Positions 9,240 through 19,796 are shown, counted from the first letter of the stretch. The stretch: 64,000 bases of DNA from Vibrio tubiashii (GCA_000775715.1 JRWQ01000017.1:1-64000); one strand, 5' to 3'. Numbers and translations: made by a program. Notes: generated by a model from the letters alone, not told the origin.

Positions 9240-9830
9240 TTACTTAATTTGTGCACTTAGTAGTGCCCAGTACTCTTCAAAATTAGCGGTAGGTTGGTAT
9301 TTAAAGTCTGAACGAACAAAACGGTTTAAGCTGCCTTCTACCTGCCCAAGCAGCTGTGCGGCTAGTACTTTCTCGTCGACAGGGAATGATTTCCCTTCAC
9401 GCAGCATACGTTCACGAAGTATCTGGCGGATAGAGGTTTCGATGCGTTCAAACAGTTGATTGATACGATCGCGTAGACGCTCATTTTCAAACATCAGTGC
9501 GTGACCAGATAAGATGCGACTTAAGCCAGGATTGCGCTCAGCAAAAGCAAGGATCAATTGCAGTACCAAACGGATTCGGGTCAAGGTGTCTTTCTCTTCA
9601 TCCAGAATGCGGTTAATACGTGACATTAAAGACTCTTCAATAAATTCGATTAAGCCTTCAAACATTCGCGCTTTGCTAGGGAAATGTCGATACAGCGCGG
9701 CCTCTGAAACGCCAACTTGTTTAGCCAGTTTTGCGGTTGTAATACGTGAAGCGCCTTCGTTGGACTCCAGCATTTCAGCCAATGCTTGCAAAATTTCATC
9801 TCGGCGGTTGGTTTTTCTTGTTCCAGCCAT
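9240..9830 (-). CDS. slmA: Nucleoid occlusion factor SlmA
   Basis: 196-aa TetR-fold protein; the same size as the V. cholerae and near E. coli proteins. The N-terminal helix-turn-helix is at about residues 28-52 ([20 protein letters not shown]). SlmA binds specific chromosomal sites and blocks FtsZ ring assembly over the nucleoid rather than acting as an ordinary repressor. Located between coaBC and lpxL, its usual Vibrio position. A hairpin terminator separates it from coaBC upstream, so a promoter is expected in the 110-nt gap. Confidence 0.95.
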   Translation of the reverse strand: MAGTRKTNRRDEILQALAEMLESNEGASRITTAKLAKQVGVSEAALYRHFPSKARMFEGLIEFIEESLMSRINRILDEEKDTLTRIRLVLQLILAFAERNPGLSRILSGHALMFENERLRDRINQLFERIETSIRQILRERMLREGKSFPVDEKVLAAQLLGQVEGSLNRFVRSDFKYQPTANFEEYWALLSAQIK

Positions 9831-9860
9831 GAACCTTTTTCCTTATTGTTACCATTCTGA

Positions 9861-9892
9861 ATAAAAGGCTTTGAACACAACAATTCAAAGCC
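9861..9892 (-). terminator. Terminator after coaBC
   Basis: Perfect 9-bp stem GGCTTTGAA / TTCAAAGCC (9867-9875, 9884-9892); read on the minus strand it is followed by TTTTATT. Confidence 0.75.
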
Positions 9893-9940
9893 AACAACTT
9901 ATCGTCACGAAGGCCACTTTTCTTGAGAAAATGATGAGCT

Positions 9941-11146
9941 TTAGGCTTCTAGTTTCTTCGCGATTGTCGTCATGATTTGCGATGCAATTTGTTGCTTCGT
10001 CGCAAGGGTAAGTGATTGCTTACCATCTTTCCAGTATACGGTGATTGCGTTGTCGTTGCTATTGAAGCCTTGTCCTTCAACAGAGACATCGTTAGCACAA
10101 ATCATATCTAGGTTCTTTTTGCTCAGCTTTGTACGAGCGTAGTGTTCAACATCTTGAGTTTCTGCTGCAAAGCCAACGGTAAATGGTCGAGATTGCTCTA
10201 ATGCGGCAACAGAAGCGATGATATCCGGGTTCTTAACCATGGTGATGGTCATATGATCGCTATCATCGGTCTTTTTAATTTTTTGCTCAGCGATGGCTTC
10301 AGGGCGGTAGTCGGCAACTGCAGCGCAACCAATAAAGATGTCATGGTTTTTGGCTTGCTCTATTGCTGCGTCGTACATACTTTGCGCACTATCGACGTCG
10401 ATACGTTTAACACCTGTTGGTGTAGTCAGTGATACTGGGCCTGCGATCAGAGTGACCTTCGCACCTTGTGCCGCCGCTGCTTGCGCAAGAGCAAAGCCCA
10501 TTTTTCCTGAGCTGTGATTTGAGATGTAACGCACAGGGTCGATCGCTTCACGGGTAGGGCCTGCGGTGATTACGACGGATTTGCCCTTTAATGGCTTGTG
10601 TGAGAAAAATTGCTCACAGTGCTCAACGAGCTGCATTGGTTCTAACATGCGACCTGGGCCAACATCACCACAAGCTTGTTCACCAGCGGCTGGTCCCCAA
10701 ATATGCATACCTCGGCGCGCAAGTGTAGCGATATTCTCTTGGGTCGCGATATTAAGGTACATTTGCTGATTCATCGCAGGTGAGACGGCAATAGGTGACT
10801 CAGTAGCTAAAACTAAGGTACTAAGTAGGTCATTACCCATGCCTGCACTAACGCGCGCAATTAAGTCTGCAGTCGCAGGAGCAAGCAGCACTAAGTCTGC
10901 CCATTTAGCTAGCTCGATATGGCCCATTGATAGTTCTGCGGTAGGGTCGAGTAGACTATCTGATACTGGTCTACCTGACACAGCTTGCATCGTCAGTGGA
11001 GTAATAAACTCTTTGGCCGCTTTGGTCATAACGATCTGAACTTCCGCGCCACGTTCGATTAAACGACGGGTGAGTTCGGCACATTTGTAAGCCGCGATAC
11101 CACCGCTAATACCTAATAGGATCTTTTTGCCTGCGAGTGTTTGCAT
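9941..11146 (-). CDS. coaBC: Bifunctional phosphopantothenoylcysteine decarboxylase/synthetase
   Basis: 401 aa (E. coli Dfp is 406). The N-terminal CoaC flavoprotein domain (about 1-190) has the histidine in SMGH, the substrate-binding PAMNQQMY motif (PxMNxxMW type, with Y in place of W), and the active-site Cys in [13 protein letters not shown]. The C-terminal CoaB domain has [24 protein letters not shown] and the KK segment near residue 280. Converts 4'-phosphopantothenate to 4'-phosphopantetheine for coenzyme A. Divergent from radC. Confidence 0.96.
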   Translation of the reverse strand: MQTLAGKKILLGISGGIAAYKCAELTRRLIERGAEVQIVMTKAAKEFITPLTMQAVSGRPVSDSLLDPTAELSMGHIELAKWADLVLLAPATADLIARVSAGMGNDLLSTLVLATESPIAVSPAMNQQMYLNIATQENIATLARRGMHIWGPAAGEQACGDVGPGRMLEPMQLVEHCEQFFSHKPLKGKSVVITAGPTREAIDPVRYISNHSSGKMGFALAQAAAAQGAKVTLIAGPVSLTTPTGVKRIDVDSAQSMYDAAIEQAKNHDIFIGCAAVADYRPEAIAEQKIKKTDDSDHMTITMVKNPDIIASVAALEQSRPFTVGFAAETQDVEHYARTKLSKKNLDMICANDVSVEGQGFNSNDNAITVYWKDGKQSLTLATKQQIASQIMTTIAKKLEA

Positions 11147-11198
11147 GATGATCTTCCTTAAAATTTCTGACCGTAAGATACCACGGCTGAATGTTGAG

Positions 11199-11226
11199 TT
11201 CCTAGTTTCTAGTGCCTAGTTCCTAG
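11199..11226 (+). repeat. Four degenerate 7-nt tandem repeats
   Basis: TTCCTAG, TTTCTAG, TGCCTAG, TTCCTAG in direct succession within the coaBC/radC divergent gap. Further CTAG-containing blocks follow to about 11277. Confidence 0.7.
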
Positions 11227-11247
11227 AGGTCGATTTCTAGGAACTAG
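11216..11247. repeat. Perfect 11-bp inverted repeat in the coaBC/radC gap
   Basis: CTAGTTCCTAG (11216-11226) and CTAGGAACTAG (11237-11247) flank a 10-nt loop. It overlaps the end of the tandem array and lies upstream of both divergent genes, with no U-tract, so it is not an obvious terminator. Confidence 0.65.
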
Positions 11248-11364
11248 CAACTCCTTTCTCTAGGAGCTTCTCTCTAGTCACATATTTTCATGCAAAAAGC
11301 ACACTTTTTTAAACAGGGAGTGTGATAGCGTCAACGCCAACTGATAATGCCTAGCGGAGGAAGT

Positions 11365-12033
11365 ATGAAAGGGCTACCTAAGGCGTCAATGCCGCGTGAG
11401 AAGCTGTTATCACATGGTCCTCAATCATTAACGAATGCAGAACTGTTGGCGATCTTCTTGAGAACAGGAACACAGGGAATGAATGTGCTCGCTCTATCAG
11501 ACCACCTAATCAAGGAATTCGGCTCACTCAGAAAGTTGTTTGCCGCAGATTTAGACCAGTTCTGCCTACATAAAGGCTTAGGCGTAGCAAAGTACGTACA
11601 GCTTCAAGCAGTGTTAGAGATGACGCAAAGATACTTAAGTGAAACACTGCAGCGTGGTGATGCTTTGACCAGCCCTGAACAAACTAAGCTCTATTTATCT
11701 GGAGTGCTGAAAGATAAACAGAGAGAAGAGTTCTTTGTGCTTTTTTTGGATAATCAGCATCGAGTGATAAGTGGGGAGCCTCTGTTTCAAGGCACGATTG
11801 ATGCTGCATCGGTTTACCCAAGAGAAGTTGTTAAGCGTGCTTTAGAACACAATTCCGCAGCATTAATTTTGGCGCATAATCATCCGTCAGGCGTTGCTGA
11901 ACCTAGCCAAAGTGATAGGCGAATTACTCGTAGAATCAGTGACGCATTAGCGCTGGTGGATATCCGCGTGCTAGACCACTTTGTGGTGGGAGATGGGGAG
12001 ATTGTTTCCTTTGCGGAGCGCGGTTGGATTTAA
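11365..12033 (+). CDS. radC: RadC family JAMM/MPN+ protein
   Basis: 222 aa from ATG 11365, the E. coli length, with GGAGG just upstream; a longer frame from 11347 lacks support. An N-terminal helix-hairpin-helix-like region (about 1-90) is followed by the JAB/MPN+ domain with the zinc motif [14 protein letters not shown] (HxHx10D) at about residues 170-183. Once called a DNA repair protein; its real biochemical role is unsettled. The chromosomal position next to coaBC and rpmB is conserved in Vibrio and enterics. Confidence 0.94.
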   Translation: MKGLPKASMPREKLLSHGPQSLTNAELLAIFLRTGTQGMNVLALSDHLIKEFGSLRKLFAADLDQFCLHKGLGVAKYVQLQAVLEMTQRYLSETLQRGDALTSPEQTKLYLSGVLKDKQREEFFVLFLDNQHRVISGEPLFQGTIDAASVYPREVVKRALEHNSAALILAHNHPSGVAEPSQSDRRITRRISDALALVDIRVLDHFVVGDGEIVSFAERGWI

Positions 12034-12046
12034 ATCACATTTTTAG

Positions 12047-12074
12047 TTGTGAGTTCGCTGATTTCTGCTACAAT
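12047..12074 (+). promoter_or_regulatory. Possible upstream rpmB promoter
   Basis: TTGTGA and TACAAT with a 16-nt spacer, just past the radC stop. Confidence 0.4.
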
Positions 12075-12153
12075 CCCCCGACATTTTTTAGCACATAAAT
12101 CAGCTCTGCCTAAAAAAGATCACGAAAACCTGTAAAAAGGATCTGTTCGGGTC

Positions 12154-12182
12154 TTGAGCAATGCTACTCAAGTTAGTATAAT
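12154..12182 (+). promoter_or_regulatory. Strong sigma-70 promoter for rpmB-rpmG
   Basis: TTGAGC (12154-12159) and a perfect TATAAT (12177-12182) with a 17-nt spacer, about 120 nt upstream of rpmB. The resulting leader of roughly 120 nt may be structured; no known leader motif was recognised. Confidence 0.7.
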
Positions 12183-12309
12183 GCGCGACCTTTGATAGCC
12201 TTGTATGGGTTTCCATAGCGGTATAAGACCTCAAACTTCTATTTTAGAAACTGAGAGGTTCGGCCACCAAGGTTGATATCGAGCTGAAACGATTTTGGAG
12301 AAGACATTC

Positions 12310-12546
12310 ATGTCACGAGTATGCCAAGTAACTGGTAAGCGTCCAGTAACGGGTAACAACCGTTCACACGCACGCAATGCTACTAAGCGTCGTTTTCTGC
12401 CGAACCTACAAACTCATCGTTTCTGGGTAGAGAGCGAAAAACGTTTTGTTAAACTACGTCTATCTGCTAAAGGTATGCGTATCATCGATAAGAAAGGCAT
12501 CGATGCTGTTCTTGTTGATATCCGTGCAAACGGCGTAAACGTTTAA
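12310..12546 (+). CDS. rpmB: 50S ribosomal protein L28
   Basis: 78 aa from ATG 12310 ([12 protein letters not shown]), the standard L28 start and length; the five codons upstream in frame are not part of the protein. Basic, with the typical [15 protein letters not shown] stretch. A structural component of the large ribosomal subunit. rpmG follows after 13 nt in the same operon. Confidence 0.97.
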   Translation: MSRVCQVTGKRPVTGNNRSHARNATKRRFLPNLQTHRFWVESEKRFVKLRLSAKGMRIIDKKGIDAVLVDIRANGVNV

Positions 12547-12559
12547 GAGGAAATAGACA

Positions 12560-12730
12560 ATGGCAAAGAAAGGCGTACGTGAGAAAATCCGTCTAGTATC
12601 TTCAGCAGGTACTGGTCACTTCTACACGACTGATAAGAACAAGCGTAACATGCCAGGCAAATTTGAGATCAAAAAGTTTGATCCAGTAGTTCGCCAGCAC
12701 GTTATGTACAAAGAAGCTAAAATCAAGTAA
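12560..12730 (+). CDS. rpmG: 50S ribosomal protein L33
   Basis: 56-aa frame from ATG 12560 to TAA 12730, starting [20 protein letters not shown] and ending KEAKIK. It has AGAGG upstream. This is the cysteine-free (zinc-independent) L33 type. Partner of rpmB in one transcript that ends at the terminator at 12771. Confidence 0.97.
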
Positions 12731-12770
12731 TTGATTCTTCTTTGAACTTCCTTCGGGAAGCGTGAATTGA

Positions 12771-12806
12771 AACCCAATCATAGCAATATGGTTGGGTTTT
12801 TTATTT
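12771..12806 (+). terminator. Terminator of rpmB-rpmG
   Basis: AACCCAA and TTGGGTT arms followed by TTTTATTTT, 40 nt after the rpmG stop. Confidence 0.85.
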
Positions 12807-12820
12807 TGGAGAGAAAGAAC

Positions 12821-12840
12821 GGGCCTCGCCCTGCGAGAGA
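12821..12840 (+). repeat. Dispersed 20-nt hairpin element, copy B
   Basis: GGGCCTCGCCCTGCGAGAGA, matching copy A (7168) at 18 of 20 positions. It lies between rpmG and the next gene, 60 nt before a tandem array. Confidence 0.55.
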
Positions 12841-12900
12841 AATGTGTTGTTGGCTTATCGAAAATTGCTAGCGGCACTTGTTTTCTAATTGGATAAAATA

Positions 12901-12943
<43 letters not shown>

Positions 12944-12987
12944 GTTCTCGCCTAACTACCTCTTTTCTGCTACTTTTGAGTCAATGA

Positions 12988-13488
12988 ATGGTAGGGAAAT
13001 CAAACATTATGCGAGTTTCACCATCACGCCGTCGGCGTTGGAACAACATTCTTATCTTAGGGATCATCGCGTTTATTGCTTTACTCAATCTTCCTACGTT
13101 GATCAAAACTTACCTTCTCGAACCTGAGGTGGTTGAAAGCCCTTACCCATACTTGCTCAATCCTCAAGCAGAGTTGCAAGCACTGCATTTCTCTGATTGG
13201 TCATTGGAGAAAAATCAAAATCGTTGGCGTAGCACTATTCATACTGAAATTCCGGAACAGGATCTTGCTCAGCGTTGGATTGACCTAGTTGGTACAGAAG
13301 TGTCGCAGGAGAACTTTGATAATCTAAAGCCTCAGCTTAGTAGCCCAGGTTCAATTGAAGCCTGGTATTTGGATCAAGAAGAACCGCAGAGGATCACTTT
13401 CTATCAAACTCCACAGTTTTGGTTGCTTAAAAACTGGCAAGATAAGTGGATAGCCATTTCAGTCGAACCTCGTTATCTTATGCCATAG
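12988..13488 (+). CDS. Small membrane-anchored protein of unknown function
   Basis: Up to 166 aa; a second possible start is ATG 13009, giving MRVSPSRRRRW, and neither has a strong ribosome binding site. A basic N terminus is followed by one hydrophobic segment (about residues 22-45, ILILGIIAFIALLNLPTLI), then a soluble domain, so it is probably anchored in the inner membrane with the bulk in the periplasm. I recognise no domain. V. cholerae has an uncharacterised gene (VC0220) in the same place between rpmG and mutM, so it may be the orthologue. Ends 40 nt before mutM. Confidence 0.75.
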   Translation: MVGKSNIMRVSPSRRRRWNNILILGIIAFIALLNLPTLIKTYLLEPEVVESPYPYLLNPQAELQALHFSDWSLEKNQNRWRSTIHTEIPEQDLAQRWIDLVGTEVSQENFDNLKPQLSSPGSIEAWYLDQEEPQRITFYQTPQFWLLKNWQDKWIAISVEPRYLMP

Positions 13489-13528
13489 TAATACGAATAC
13501 TTTGTGCTGCATGCAATAGGAACTTTTG

Positions 13529-14335
13529 ATGCCAGAATTACCTGAAGTTGAAGTAAGCCGAATGGGGATCTCCCCTCATCTAGTTGGGGAAACTGTCGCT
13601 AAGCTGACATTCCGCACTCCTAAGCTCCGTTGGGATATCCCTACTGAGCTGAAAAAAATGGAGGGGCAGGTCATTCGCAATATTTCTCGTCGTGCCAAGT
13701 ACCTATTGATTGAAACCGATGTCGGTAGTGCAATTGTCCATCTTGGGATGTCTGGCTCACTAAGAGTGCTAGACGCCGAGATCTCACCAGCGAAACATGA
13801 TCATGTGGATCTCAAGCTCACTAACGGTAAGGTGCTGCGCTACAACGACCCAAGGCGTTTTGGCGCTTGGCTATGGACAGAAGATGGTACTCATGCAGCA
13901 CTAGGTAGTATGGGACCAGAGCCGCTAACCCTTGAATTCAATACCGATTATATTGTAGAAAAGGCCGTGAATAAGCGTGTTGCGGTGAAGCAATTCATCA
14001 TGGATAACAAGGTGGTTGTGGGAGTAGGTAACATCTACGCTAATGAGTCGCTATTTAGTTCCGGTATCCACCCAACAAGGCCAGCAGGTAAACTTAGCGC
14101 AAAAGAGTGGGAATTATTAGTCAAAGAGATTAAACGAGTACTGGATACTGCAATCAAACAAGGTGGAACGACGCTAAAAGACTTCGCTCAAGCGGATGGA
14201 AAGCCAGGTTACTTTGCCCAAGAGTTGCAAGTTTATGGCAAATCAGGCGAGCCATGCCCAACCTGTGGTGAGCTTATCGAAGAGCAGAAGATCGGTCAGC
14301 GCAATACGTTTTTTTGCAATCAGTGTCAGAAATAG
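13529..14335 (+). CDS. mutM: Formamidopyrimidine-DNA glycosylase
   Basis: 268 aa; the start at ATG 13529 leaves the catalytic proline as residue 2 (MPELPEVE), which the Schiff-base mechanism requires. Further family features are E3, the lysine in SRRAKYLL, the [10 protein letters not shown] helix-two-turn-helix segment, and a C-terminal C4 zinc finger (CPTC ... CNQC) with the conserved arginine in GQRNTFFC. Removes 8-oxoguanine and other oxidised purines. Convergent with coaD. Confidence 0.97.
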   Translation: MPELPEVEVSRMGISPHLVGETVAKLTFRTPKLRWDIPTELKKMEGQVIRNISRRAKYLLIETDVGSAIVHLGMSGSLRVLDAEISPAKHDHVDLKLTNGKVLRYNDPRRFGAWLWTEDGTHAALGSMGPEPLTLEFNTDYIVEKAVNKRVAVKQFIMDNKVVVGVGNIYANESLFSSGIHPTRPAGKLSAKEWELLVKEIKRVLDTAIKQGGTTLKDFAQADGKPGYFAQELQVYGKSGEPCPTCGELIEEQKIGQRNTFFCNQCQK

Positions 14336-14345
14336 AGAGCGGAGC

Positions 14346-14365
14346 GGACTTCGTTCTCCGAGAGG
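14346..14365 (+). repeat. Dispersed 20-nt hairpin element, copy C (diverged)
   Basis: GGACTTCGTTCTCCGAGAGG shares the TTCG centre and the CGAGAG tail with copies A and B. It lies just after mutM and 68 nt before a tandem array. Confidence 0.4.
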
Positions 14366-14432
14366 TGGTAGAACCTTTGCATCAACAAGGAAGATAGGGT
14401 TTGTTTTTAAGGAGAGATAGAATGTAATAACC

Positions 14433-14472
14433 TAGCTCTCTAGCTCTCTAGCTCTCTAGCTCTCTAGCTCTC
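14433..14472 (+). repeat. Five perfect tandem copies of TAGCTCTC
   Basis: A 40-nt array of an 8-nt unit between the convergent mutM and coaD genes, ending 2 nt before the coaD stop codon. Confidence 0.9.
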
Positions 14473-14474
14473 CA

Positions 14475-15017
<543 letters not shown>

Positions 15018-15075
15018 TCACAATTACCCACTGAAGCCGTTATCATTGGAACAAAAGATAGATGTGGATTGAGTG

Positions 15076-16110
15076 ATGAAAAAAATACTGGTAGTGAGAA
15101 ACGACAAAATCGGCGACTTTATGTTGGCATGGCCGAGCTTTGCCATGCTTAAAGCTTCGCTACCAGATTGTCAGGTTACAGCTTTGGTGCCTAACTATAC
15201 TGTGGCGCTTGCCGAGCTATGCCCATGGATAGACCATGTACTCGTTGACCCGACAAAAAAAGGTTCCAGACAGGCGCAGAAAGATCTGATTGAGCAGATT
15301 CGTCACGAGCAGTTTGATGCTTCCATTAACTTGTTCTCTACCACTTATAACGCCAAGGTAGTTTGGAAGGGCAAGATTCCTTATCGCCTAGCTCCCGCGA
15401 CTAAGCTCGCGCAGATCTTCTATAACAAGCGCATCAAACAAAAGCGTTCTCAATCGGCTAAGCCAGAGTTTGAATATAACCTTGACCTTATTCGTGCCTT
15501 TTTAAGTGATATTGGCAAGCCTATCATTGAACCTTCTGCGCCTTACTTATCGTTTTGTTCACAGGAGTTAGAACAGCAAAAAATCAAGCTGGCACAACAA
15601 CTCGAATTGGATGTAAATAAGCCTTGGGTCTATGTTCATGCGGGTAGTGGAGGCTCTGCTAATAATCTTTCTTTAGAGCAGTACACACAGCTTGTCAGTG
15701 GCTTAGTGGGTGAATTTGAAGTGGTCTTGACCGCAGGGCCAGGTGAAGAACAAAAAGCCGCTGAGTTGCAGCAGTTGATGGCTAGTCGCGGCAGAAATGC
15801 AGCGCTTTATGATAATAACGATGGTTTAGTAGACTTCTCTTGCTCTATTGCGTGTGCCGATATGTTTATCGCAGGGTCAACTGGCCCGCTACATATTGCG
15901 GCGGCGATCGATGTGCCAACTGTTGGCTTCTTCCCAAGTAAGCGTTCTGCCACGCCACTTCGTTGGCAACCGATCAATGCGGAAGGTAATCATATCGCTT
16001 TTTGCCCACCACAAGCTGATGATAAAGCAAGCCAGGAAGATATGGCGCGTATTGATATCGATAAGGTGTTGGAAGAGTTGCAGCCTTGGGCTACCGAAAA
16101 ATTAGCCTAG
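15076..16110 (+). CDS. GT9 heptosyltransferase-family LPS core protein
   Basis: 344 aa from ATG 15076. GT-B fold glycosyltransferase family 9: the N-terminal VRNDKIGDFMLAWP start is the ADP-heptose transferase signature, and the C-terminal nucleotide-sugar half has the HAGSGGSANN and GSTGPLHIAAA motifs. It probably adds a heptose in the LPS core on the cytoplasmic side of the inner membrane. First gene of the core cluster, divergent from coaD. Which heptose it adds cannot be told; WaaF at 25608 is the clear heptosyltransferase II. Confidence 0.88.
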   Translation: MKKILVVRNDKIGDFMLAWPSFAMLKASLPDCQVTALVPNYTVALAELCPWIDHVLVDPTKKGSRQAQKDLIEQIRHEQFDASINLFSTTYNAKVVWKGKIPYRLAPATKLAQIFYNKRIKQKRSQSAKPEFEYNLDLIRAFLSDIGKPIIEPSAPYLSFCSQELEQQKIKLAQQLELDVNKPWVYVHAGSGGSANNLSLEQYTQLVSGLVGEFEVVLTAGPGEEQKAAELQQLMASRGRNAALYDNNDGLVDFSCSIACADMFIAGSTGPLHIAAAIDVPTVGFFPSKRSATPLRWQPINAEGNHIAFCPPQADDKASQEDMARIDIDKVLEELQPWATEKLA

Positions 16111-16136
16111 AAAAAGGCGACCTTATTGGTCGCCTT
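16111..16136 (-). terminator. Terminator of the minus-strand WaaE-like unit
   Basis: AAGGCGACC / GGTCGCCTT stem (16114-16122, 16128-16136); read on the minus strand it is followed by TTTTT. It lies between convergent genes. Confidence 0.75.
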
Positions 16137-16149
16137 ACAGTTCAAGCGT

Positions 16150-16935
16150 TCAAAACTTTTCAGGCATCTGGTTTGTTTCTGTTCGAATCCATAAATCCGC
16201 ATATTTGACAAAGGTGGAATGCGCAGAGAGTAGCGACAGCAGAAAACCCTGCTTACCATCTAAGAAGCCGGCCTTAACGACATACATTTTCAAAAAGCAG
16301 CCCAGCGCATGAAGAATACCTTGTGATAGGCTACTCTTTTTACCCTTTTTCTCTCGTTGCTCTGCCCACGCTTTTGCATAGCCTGCTGACTTAACCAAGT
16401 AGTGGTTCATATCATTGTAGGTAAAGTGAATTAGATCACCAGTAAGGTTTTCAACCTTCATATCTCCAGTTACCTCGACTTTCTCATGCACCAAGGCATC
16501 ATTGTACTGAGTCAGTTTAGTAGGATATAGACGCAGAACGCGATCTGGGTACCAGCCACAATGACGAATATAACGACCAAACACCCAACTTAAGCGCGCG
16601 GTTTGATAGATAGTTGACGGCTCATTGTTAGCAACCGCAGCTAAGATGCTCTCTTTCAGTTCTGGCGTGACACGTTCATCCGCATCGAGCCACAGAATAT
16701 AATCCGACTCGACATAAGACTGAGTAATACGGCGCTGAGGCCCGAATCCTGGCCAATCTTGATTGACGAAAAACTTGTCGGTAAAGGTTCGTGCCACTTG
16801 TTCAGTTTTGTCTGTGCTTCCAGAATCAAGGACGACAATCTCATCAACCCAATCGTGGACGGTTTCCAAGCAAGCTTTAAGATGCTGCGCTTCGTTTTTT
16901 ACGATTAGGGCAACGGCAATGGTTGGTTTACTCAC
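16150..16935 (-). CDS. WaaE-like core glycosyltransferase (GT2)
   Basis: 261 aa. GT-A fold family 2: nucleotide-binding [17 protein letters not shown], then LDSGSTDKT and the metal-binding DADE in [10 protein letters not shown]. The [14 protein letters not shown] stretch is typical of the WaaE/KdtX beta-1,4-glucosyltransferases that glucosylate heptose I in the core. The start is GTG at 16935, overlapping the TAG stop of the upstream heptosyltransferase by 1 nt, so translation is coupled. WaaE is inferred from sequence pattern and context. Confidence 0.85.
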   Translation of the reverse strand: MSKPTIAVALIVKNEAQHLKACLETVHDWVDEIVVLDSGSTDKTEQVARTFTDKFFVNQDWPGFGPQRRITQSYVESDYILWLDADERVTPELKESILAAVANNEPSTIYQTARLSWVFGRYIRHCGWYPDRVLRLYPTKLTQYNDALVHEKVEVTGDMKVENLTGDLIHFTYNDMNHYLVKSAGYAKAWAEQREKKGKKSSLSQGILHALGCFLKMYVVKAGFLDGKQGFLLSLLSAHSTFVKYADLWIRTETNQMPEKF

Positions 16936-18011
16936 TAGGATACCTCTGGAGTGGATGATGGAAGGTTTAAGTCAGAGACTACTTTATCAAACATAGCGAG
17001 AACTTGCTGAGCTTCAATACGTTGCATGGCGTTTTTGTCTTTTACTCGTGCACGCCAACTTAGTTCTTTTGATGTTTTGCCTGTTTCGGCCTGAATGGCT
17101 TCTTCATAAGCCGACACAACATAGTGGCGATACTGATAAGGCCCTGTTCGCTCTGGATTATGATGAGCATAAAGGCCAATGACTGGAGTGTTAACTGCAT
17201 TAGCCATATGAGCTGGGCCTGTATCTGGTGCAACGACGAGGTTGGCTTTATCTAATAGCGCTAACATCTCTTTGAGAGAACTTTTACCCACCAAGTTGTT
17301 CACACTTATATTTATCAAACTCTCAACTTTCGCGGCAAGATCTAGCTCTACCTGAGCAGGGCTTCCGGCTAAAATAATGTTCCAACCTGCTTGATGTGCA
17401 TGCTGAATCAGCTCTGCATAGCCCTCTGCGGTCCAGTTTTTATAGGCTTTACTGGCTGCGGGAACAATTACTAGGTTTGGCTTGGTCGCGTCAAGTTGAG
17501 CGGTTGCCCAGGTTAAGTCATCCGTAGAGTAGTCAATCTGCCATTTCGGTGACATATCTTGCACACCGAGCGTTTCACCAAAGGCAAGTAACCCATCGAG
17601 AACATGCATGGTTTGCGGGGAAGGGACTTTGACATTGGTAAACAAGCTTTGAAAGTCTTGGCTACGCATGGCATCAAAGCCGAGTTTGTACTTTGCCTTG
17701 ATACCCAAAGTCGCAATGCTGGCTCTAAAGGCGTATTGCATGTGCAGGAGAGCGTCAAAGCGATAATCTTTTAGCTTGTGCCACAGTGATCTATAGCTAG
17801 ACCAGCCCTCTTTTTTATCAAACACCACTACTTTTATGCCCGATAAATCTTCAATTAGTTTTGCTTCTAGCTTACCCGTTACCCAGACGATTTCAGTCTC
17901 AGGCCACTGGCGCTGTATCGCTTGCACAGCCGCAACGGTATTACAGACGTCACCAATCGCAGACAAGCGCAGTACGCAGAGAGATTTAGGAGAAGAGGAA
18001 AAAAGTGGCAT
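16935..18011 (-). CDS. GT9 heptosyltransferase (heptosyltransferase I-like)
   Basis: 358 aa. GT-B family 9, with the N-terminal [20 protein letters not shown] signature and C-terminal [12 protein letters not shown] and [13 protein letters not shown] motifs. The RLSAIGD start and overall layout are closest to heptosyltransferase I types (WaaC/OpsX), which add the first heptose to Kdo. Upstream partner of the WaaE-like gene and divergent from the Kdo kinase. The exact linkage is inferred. Confidence 0.85.
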   Translation of the reverse strand: MPLFSSSPKSLCVLRLSAIGDVCNTVAAVQAIQRQWPETEIVWVTGKLEAKLIEDLSGIKVVVFDKKEGWSSYRSLWHKLKDYRFDALLHMQYAFRASIATLGIKAKYKLGFDAMRSQDFQSLFTNVKVPSPQTMHVLDGLLAFGETLGVQDMSPKWQIDYSTDDLTWATAQLDATKPNLVIVPAASKAYKNWTAEGYAELIQHAHQAGWNIILAGSPAQVELDLAAKVESLINISVNNLVGKSSLKEMLALLDKANLVVAPDTGPAHMANAVNTPVIGLYAHHNPERTGPYQYRHYVVSAYEEAIQAETGKTSKELSWRARVKDKNAMQRIEAQQVLAMFDKVVSDLNLPSSTPEVS

Positions 18012-18104
18012 AGTGATTTCAATTAGCGTGTGTTAGCCAAGATTATGCAGAGAGGCTCAATAAATGTAAAATGGCGGCGCAAATAAATTGAGAGATCACC
18101 ACCC

Positions 18105-18818
18105 ATGAAGACTTTGCAGTTTGATAATCAGACCATATGGTATGACGAAGAGCTACTTAAAGAAGACCCTAAACAAGTTTTCGAACCAAGTTATTGGCAG
18201 CAAAACGGCAAAGTTATTGGCAGCGCTCAAGGGCGGGGCACTACTTGGTTTGTGCAAACAGAGTCAATGCCTGCCGCGCTGCGCCACTATCGTCGTGGTG
18301 GTCTTTTGGGCAAATTGGTTAAAGATAGTTACCGCTTTTCAAGCTGGGAGCAAACGCGCAGTTACCAAGAGTTCCAGCTTTTGAAAACGCTAATCCAAGC
18401 GGGCGTTAATGTTCCTAAACCAATTGCTGCCCGAGCAGTTAAAAATAGCTTGAGTTATACCGCGGATTTGTTGAGTGAAAAGATACCCAATGCCAGAGAT
18501 TTGGTATCGATTCTGGTAGAAAGGCCGCTTTCCGCACAGATATATCAGAAAATTGGCCAAGAAATCCGTAAGATGCATAACGCGCAAGTGAACCACACTG
18601 ATCTCAATATCCACAACATCTTGCTTGATGAAGACGAAAAAGTTTGGATTATCGACTTCGATAAATGTTATCAACAAGCAGGGAGTAGTTGGACACTGGG
18701 GAACTTAGAGCGGCTGAAGCGCTCTTTTGAGAAAGAAGTGGGTAAACGTCAAATTTCTTGGCATTGCACTGACTACGATTTGCTCTTCGACGGCTACAAT
18801 AGCGATAGCAATCACTAA
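18105..18818 (+). CDS. kdkA: 3-deoxy-D-manno-octulosonic acid kinase
   Basis: 237 aa, protein-kinase-like fold. KdkA phosphorylates Kdo at O-4 in species with a single Kdo, such as Haemophilus and Vibrio. Seen: the RHYRRGGLLGKL start of the kinase domain (about 60-75), the catalytic loop VNHTDLNIHNILLD (about 165-178) and the metal-binding IIDFDK. Followed 14 nt later by a WavE-family gene in the same direction. Confidence 0.93.
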   Translation: MKTLQFDNQTIWYDEELLKEDPKQVFEPSYWQQNGKVIGSAQGRGTTWFVQTESMPAALRHYRRGGLLGKLVKDSYRFSSWEQTRSYQEFQLLKTLIQAGVNVPKPIAARAVKNSLSYTADLLSEKIPNARDLVSILVERPLSAQIYQKIGQEIRKMHNAQVNHTDLNIHNILLDEDEKVWIIDFDKCYQQAGSSWTLGNLERLKRSFEKEVGKRQISWHCTDYDLLFDGYNSDSNH

Positions 18819-18832
18819 TAATACTCATAAAT

Positions 18833-19774
18833 ATGAAGTTTGAAGACATAACCTTTGTTGTCCAAGGACCAATACACCCAACTATTACTCAACGTTCAAT
18901 TTTGACATTAAAAGAGGTGTTTCCAGGAAGTCACATTATCCTCTCTACATGGGAGGGAGAGGATGTCTCAGGACTTCATGTCGATGTTGTGATTTTTAAT
19001 CAGGACCCTGGTTCAACGACTTTCGTATACAGCAAAAAAGACAAAGCGGTTAAGGTAAATATTAATCGACAGATTGCCTCGACCTACTACGGTTTAAAAG
19101 CAGTGAAGACTAAGTACGCTGCTAAGCTGCGTGCTGATAACGTTCTTCATAGTACTAATATTATCAATCTTTTTGAGCAATACTCCTTGCGTGATGAGCG
19201 CTATTCGTTTCTTAATCAAAGGTTAGTATGCTCTAACTTTTATGCAAAGGAGTTTGAACGTGGGCTTTGTGTCCCCTATTTCTATTCGGACTTTTTCCAG
19301 TTTGGCAAAACTACAGATTTGTTGAACGTATGGAATAATGAGTACTTCTCAGACTACGTCTTTCGAGAAGAGTTGAGTGGGAAAAAACAACATGAGTACT
19401 ATCCCAACGATAGCGTTAATGTTGAACAGAAAATATGGAGCCATTTTGTTAATCAGTTTATTCCTACTAAATTGACTGATGAACATGGAACTAGGGAAGA
19501 TGTACAGAACTCCCGAAACGTGATGCTTAATAATCTAGTTGTTGTTGATGGTGATGTATTGGGATTAGAGGTACCCGAACGTTTGCATCAGAATAATGGG
19601 TATCCATATTACTTCTATACTTACCAACGTTGGCAGTGGCTTTATGAAAGAGAGTTTGGGGTAAGCTTAGGGGTACCTTTGTTATTCAAGGCAAAGTGGA
19701 CTCTAGCAACATCATGGAAGTTTCTTAGAAAAGGAATGCGGCTAAAAATTAGGAAATTGGTTAAAAGAAGTTAG
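18833..19774 (+). CDS. WavE-family LPS core protein (first copy)
   Basis: 313 aa with the WavE signature: ITFVVQGPI near the N terminus, ILSTWEGE, and the AKLRADN motif near residue 100 that resembles a GT-A metal site. WavE proteins occur in Vibrio core clusters and are thought to be glycosyl- or related transferases, but no reaction is firmly established. Behind kdkA; convergent with a second WavE-family gene. Confidence 0.85.
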   Translation: MKFEDITFVVQGPIHPTITQRSILTLKEVFPGSHIILSTWEGEDVSGLHVDVVIFNQDPGSTTFVYSKKDKAVKVNINRQIASTYYGLKAVKTKYAAKLRADNVLHSTNIINLFEQYSLRDERYSFLNQRLVCSNFYAKEFERGLCVPYFYSDFFQFGKTTDLLNVWNNEYFSDYVFREELSGKKQHEYYPNDSVNVEQKIWSHFVNQFIPTKLTDEHGTREDVQNSRNVMLNNLVVVDGDVLGLEVPERLHQNNGYPYYFYTYQRWQWLYEREFGVSLGVPLLFKAKWTLATSWKFLRKGMRLKIRKLVKRS

Positions 19775-19791
19775 CCACAATAGGGCTAACT
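19769..19791. terminator. Hairpin between the two convergent WavE genes
   Basis: AGTTAGCC (19769-19776) pairs with GGCTAACT (19784-19791). Only a short T-rich stretch follows, so termination strength is uncertain. Confidence 0.5.
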
Positions 19792-19796
19792 TAGCT

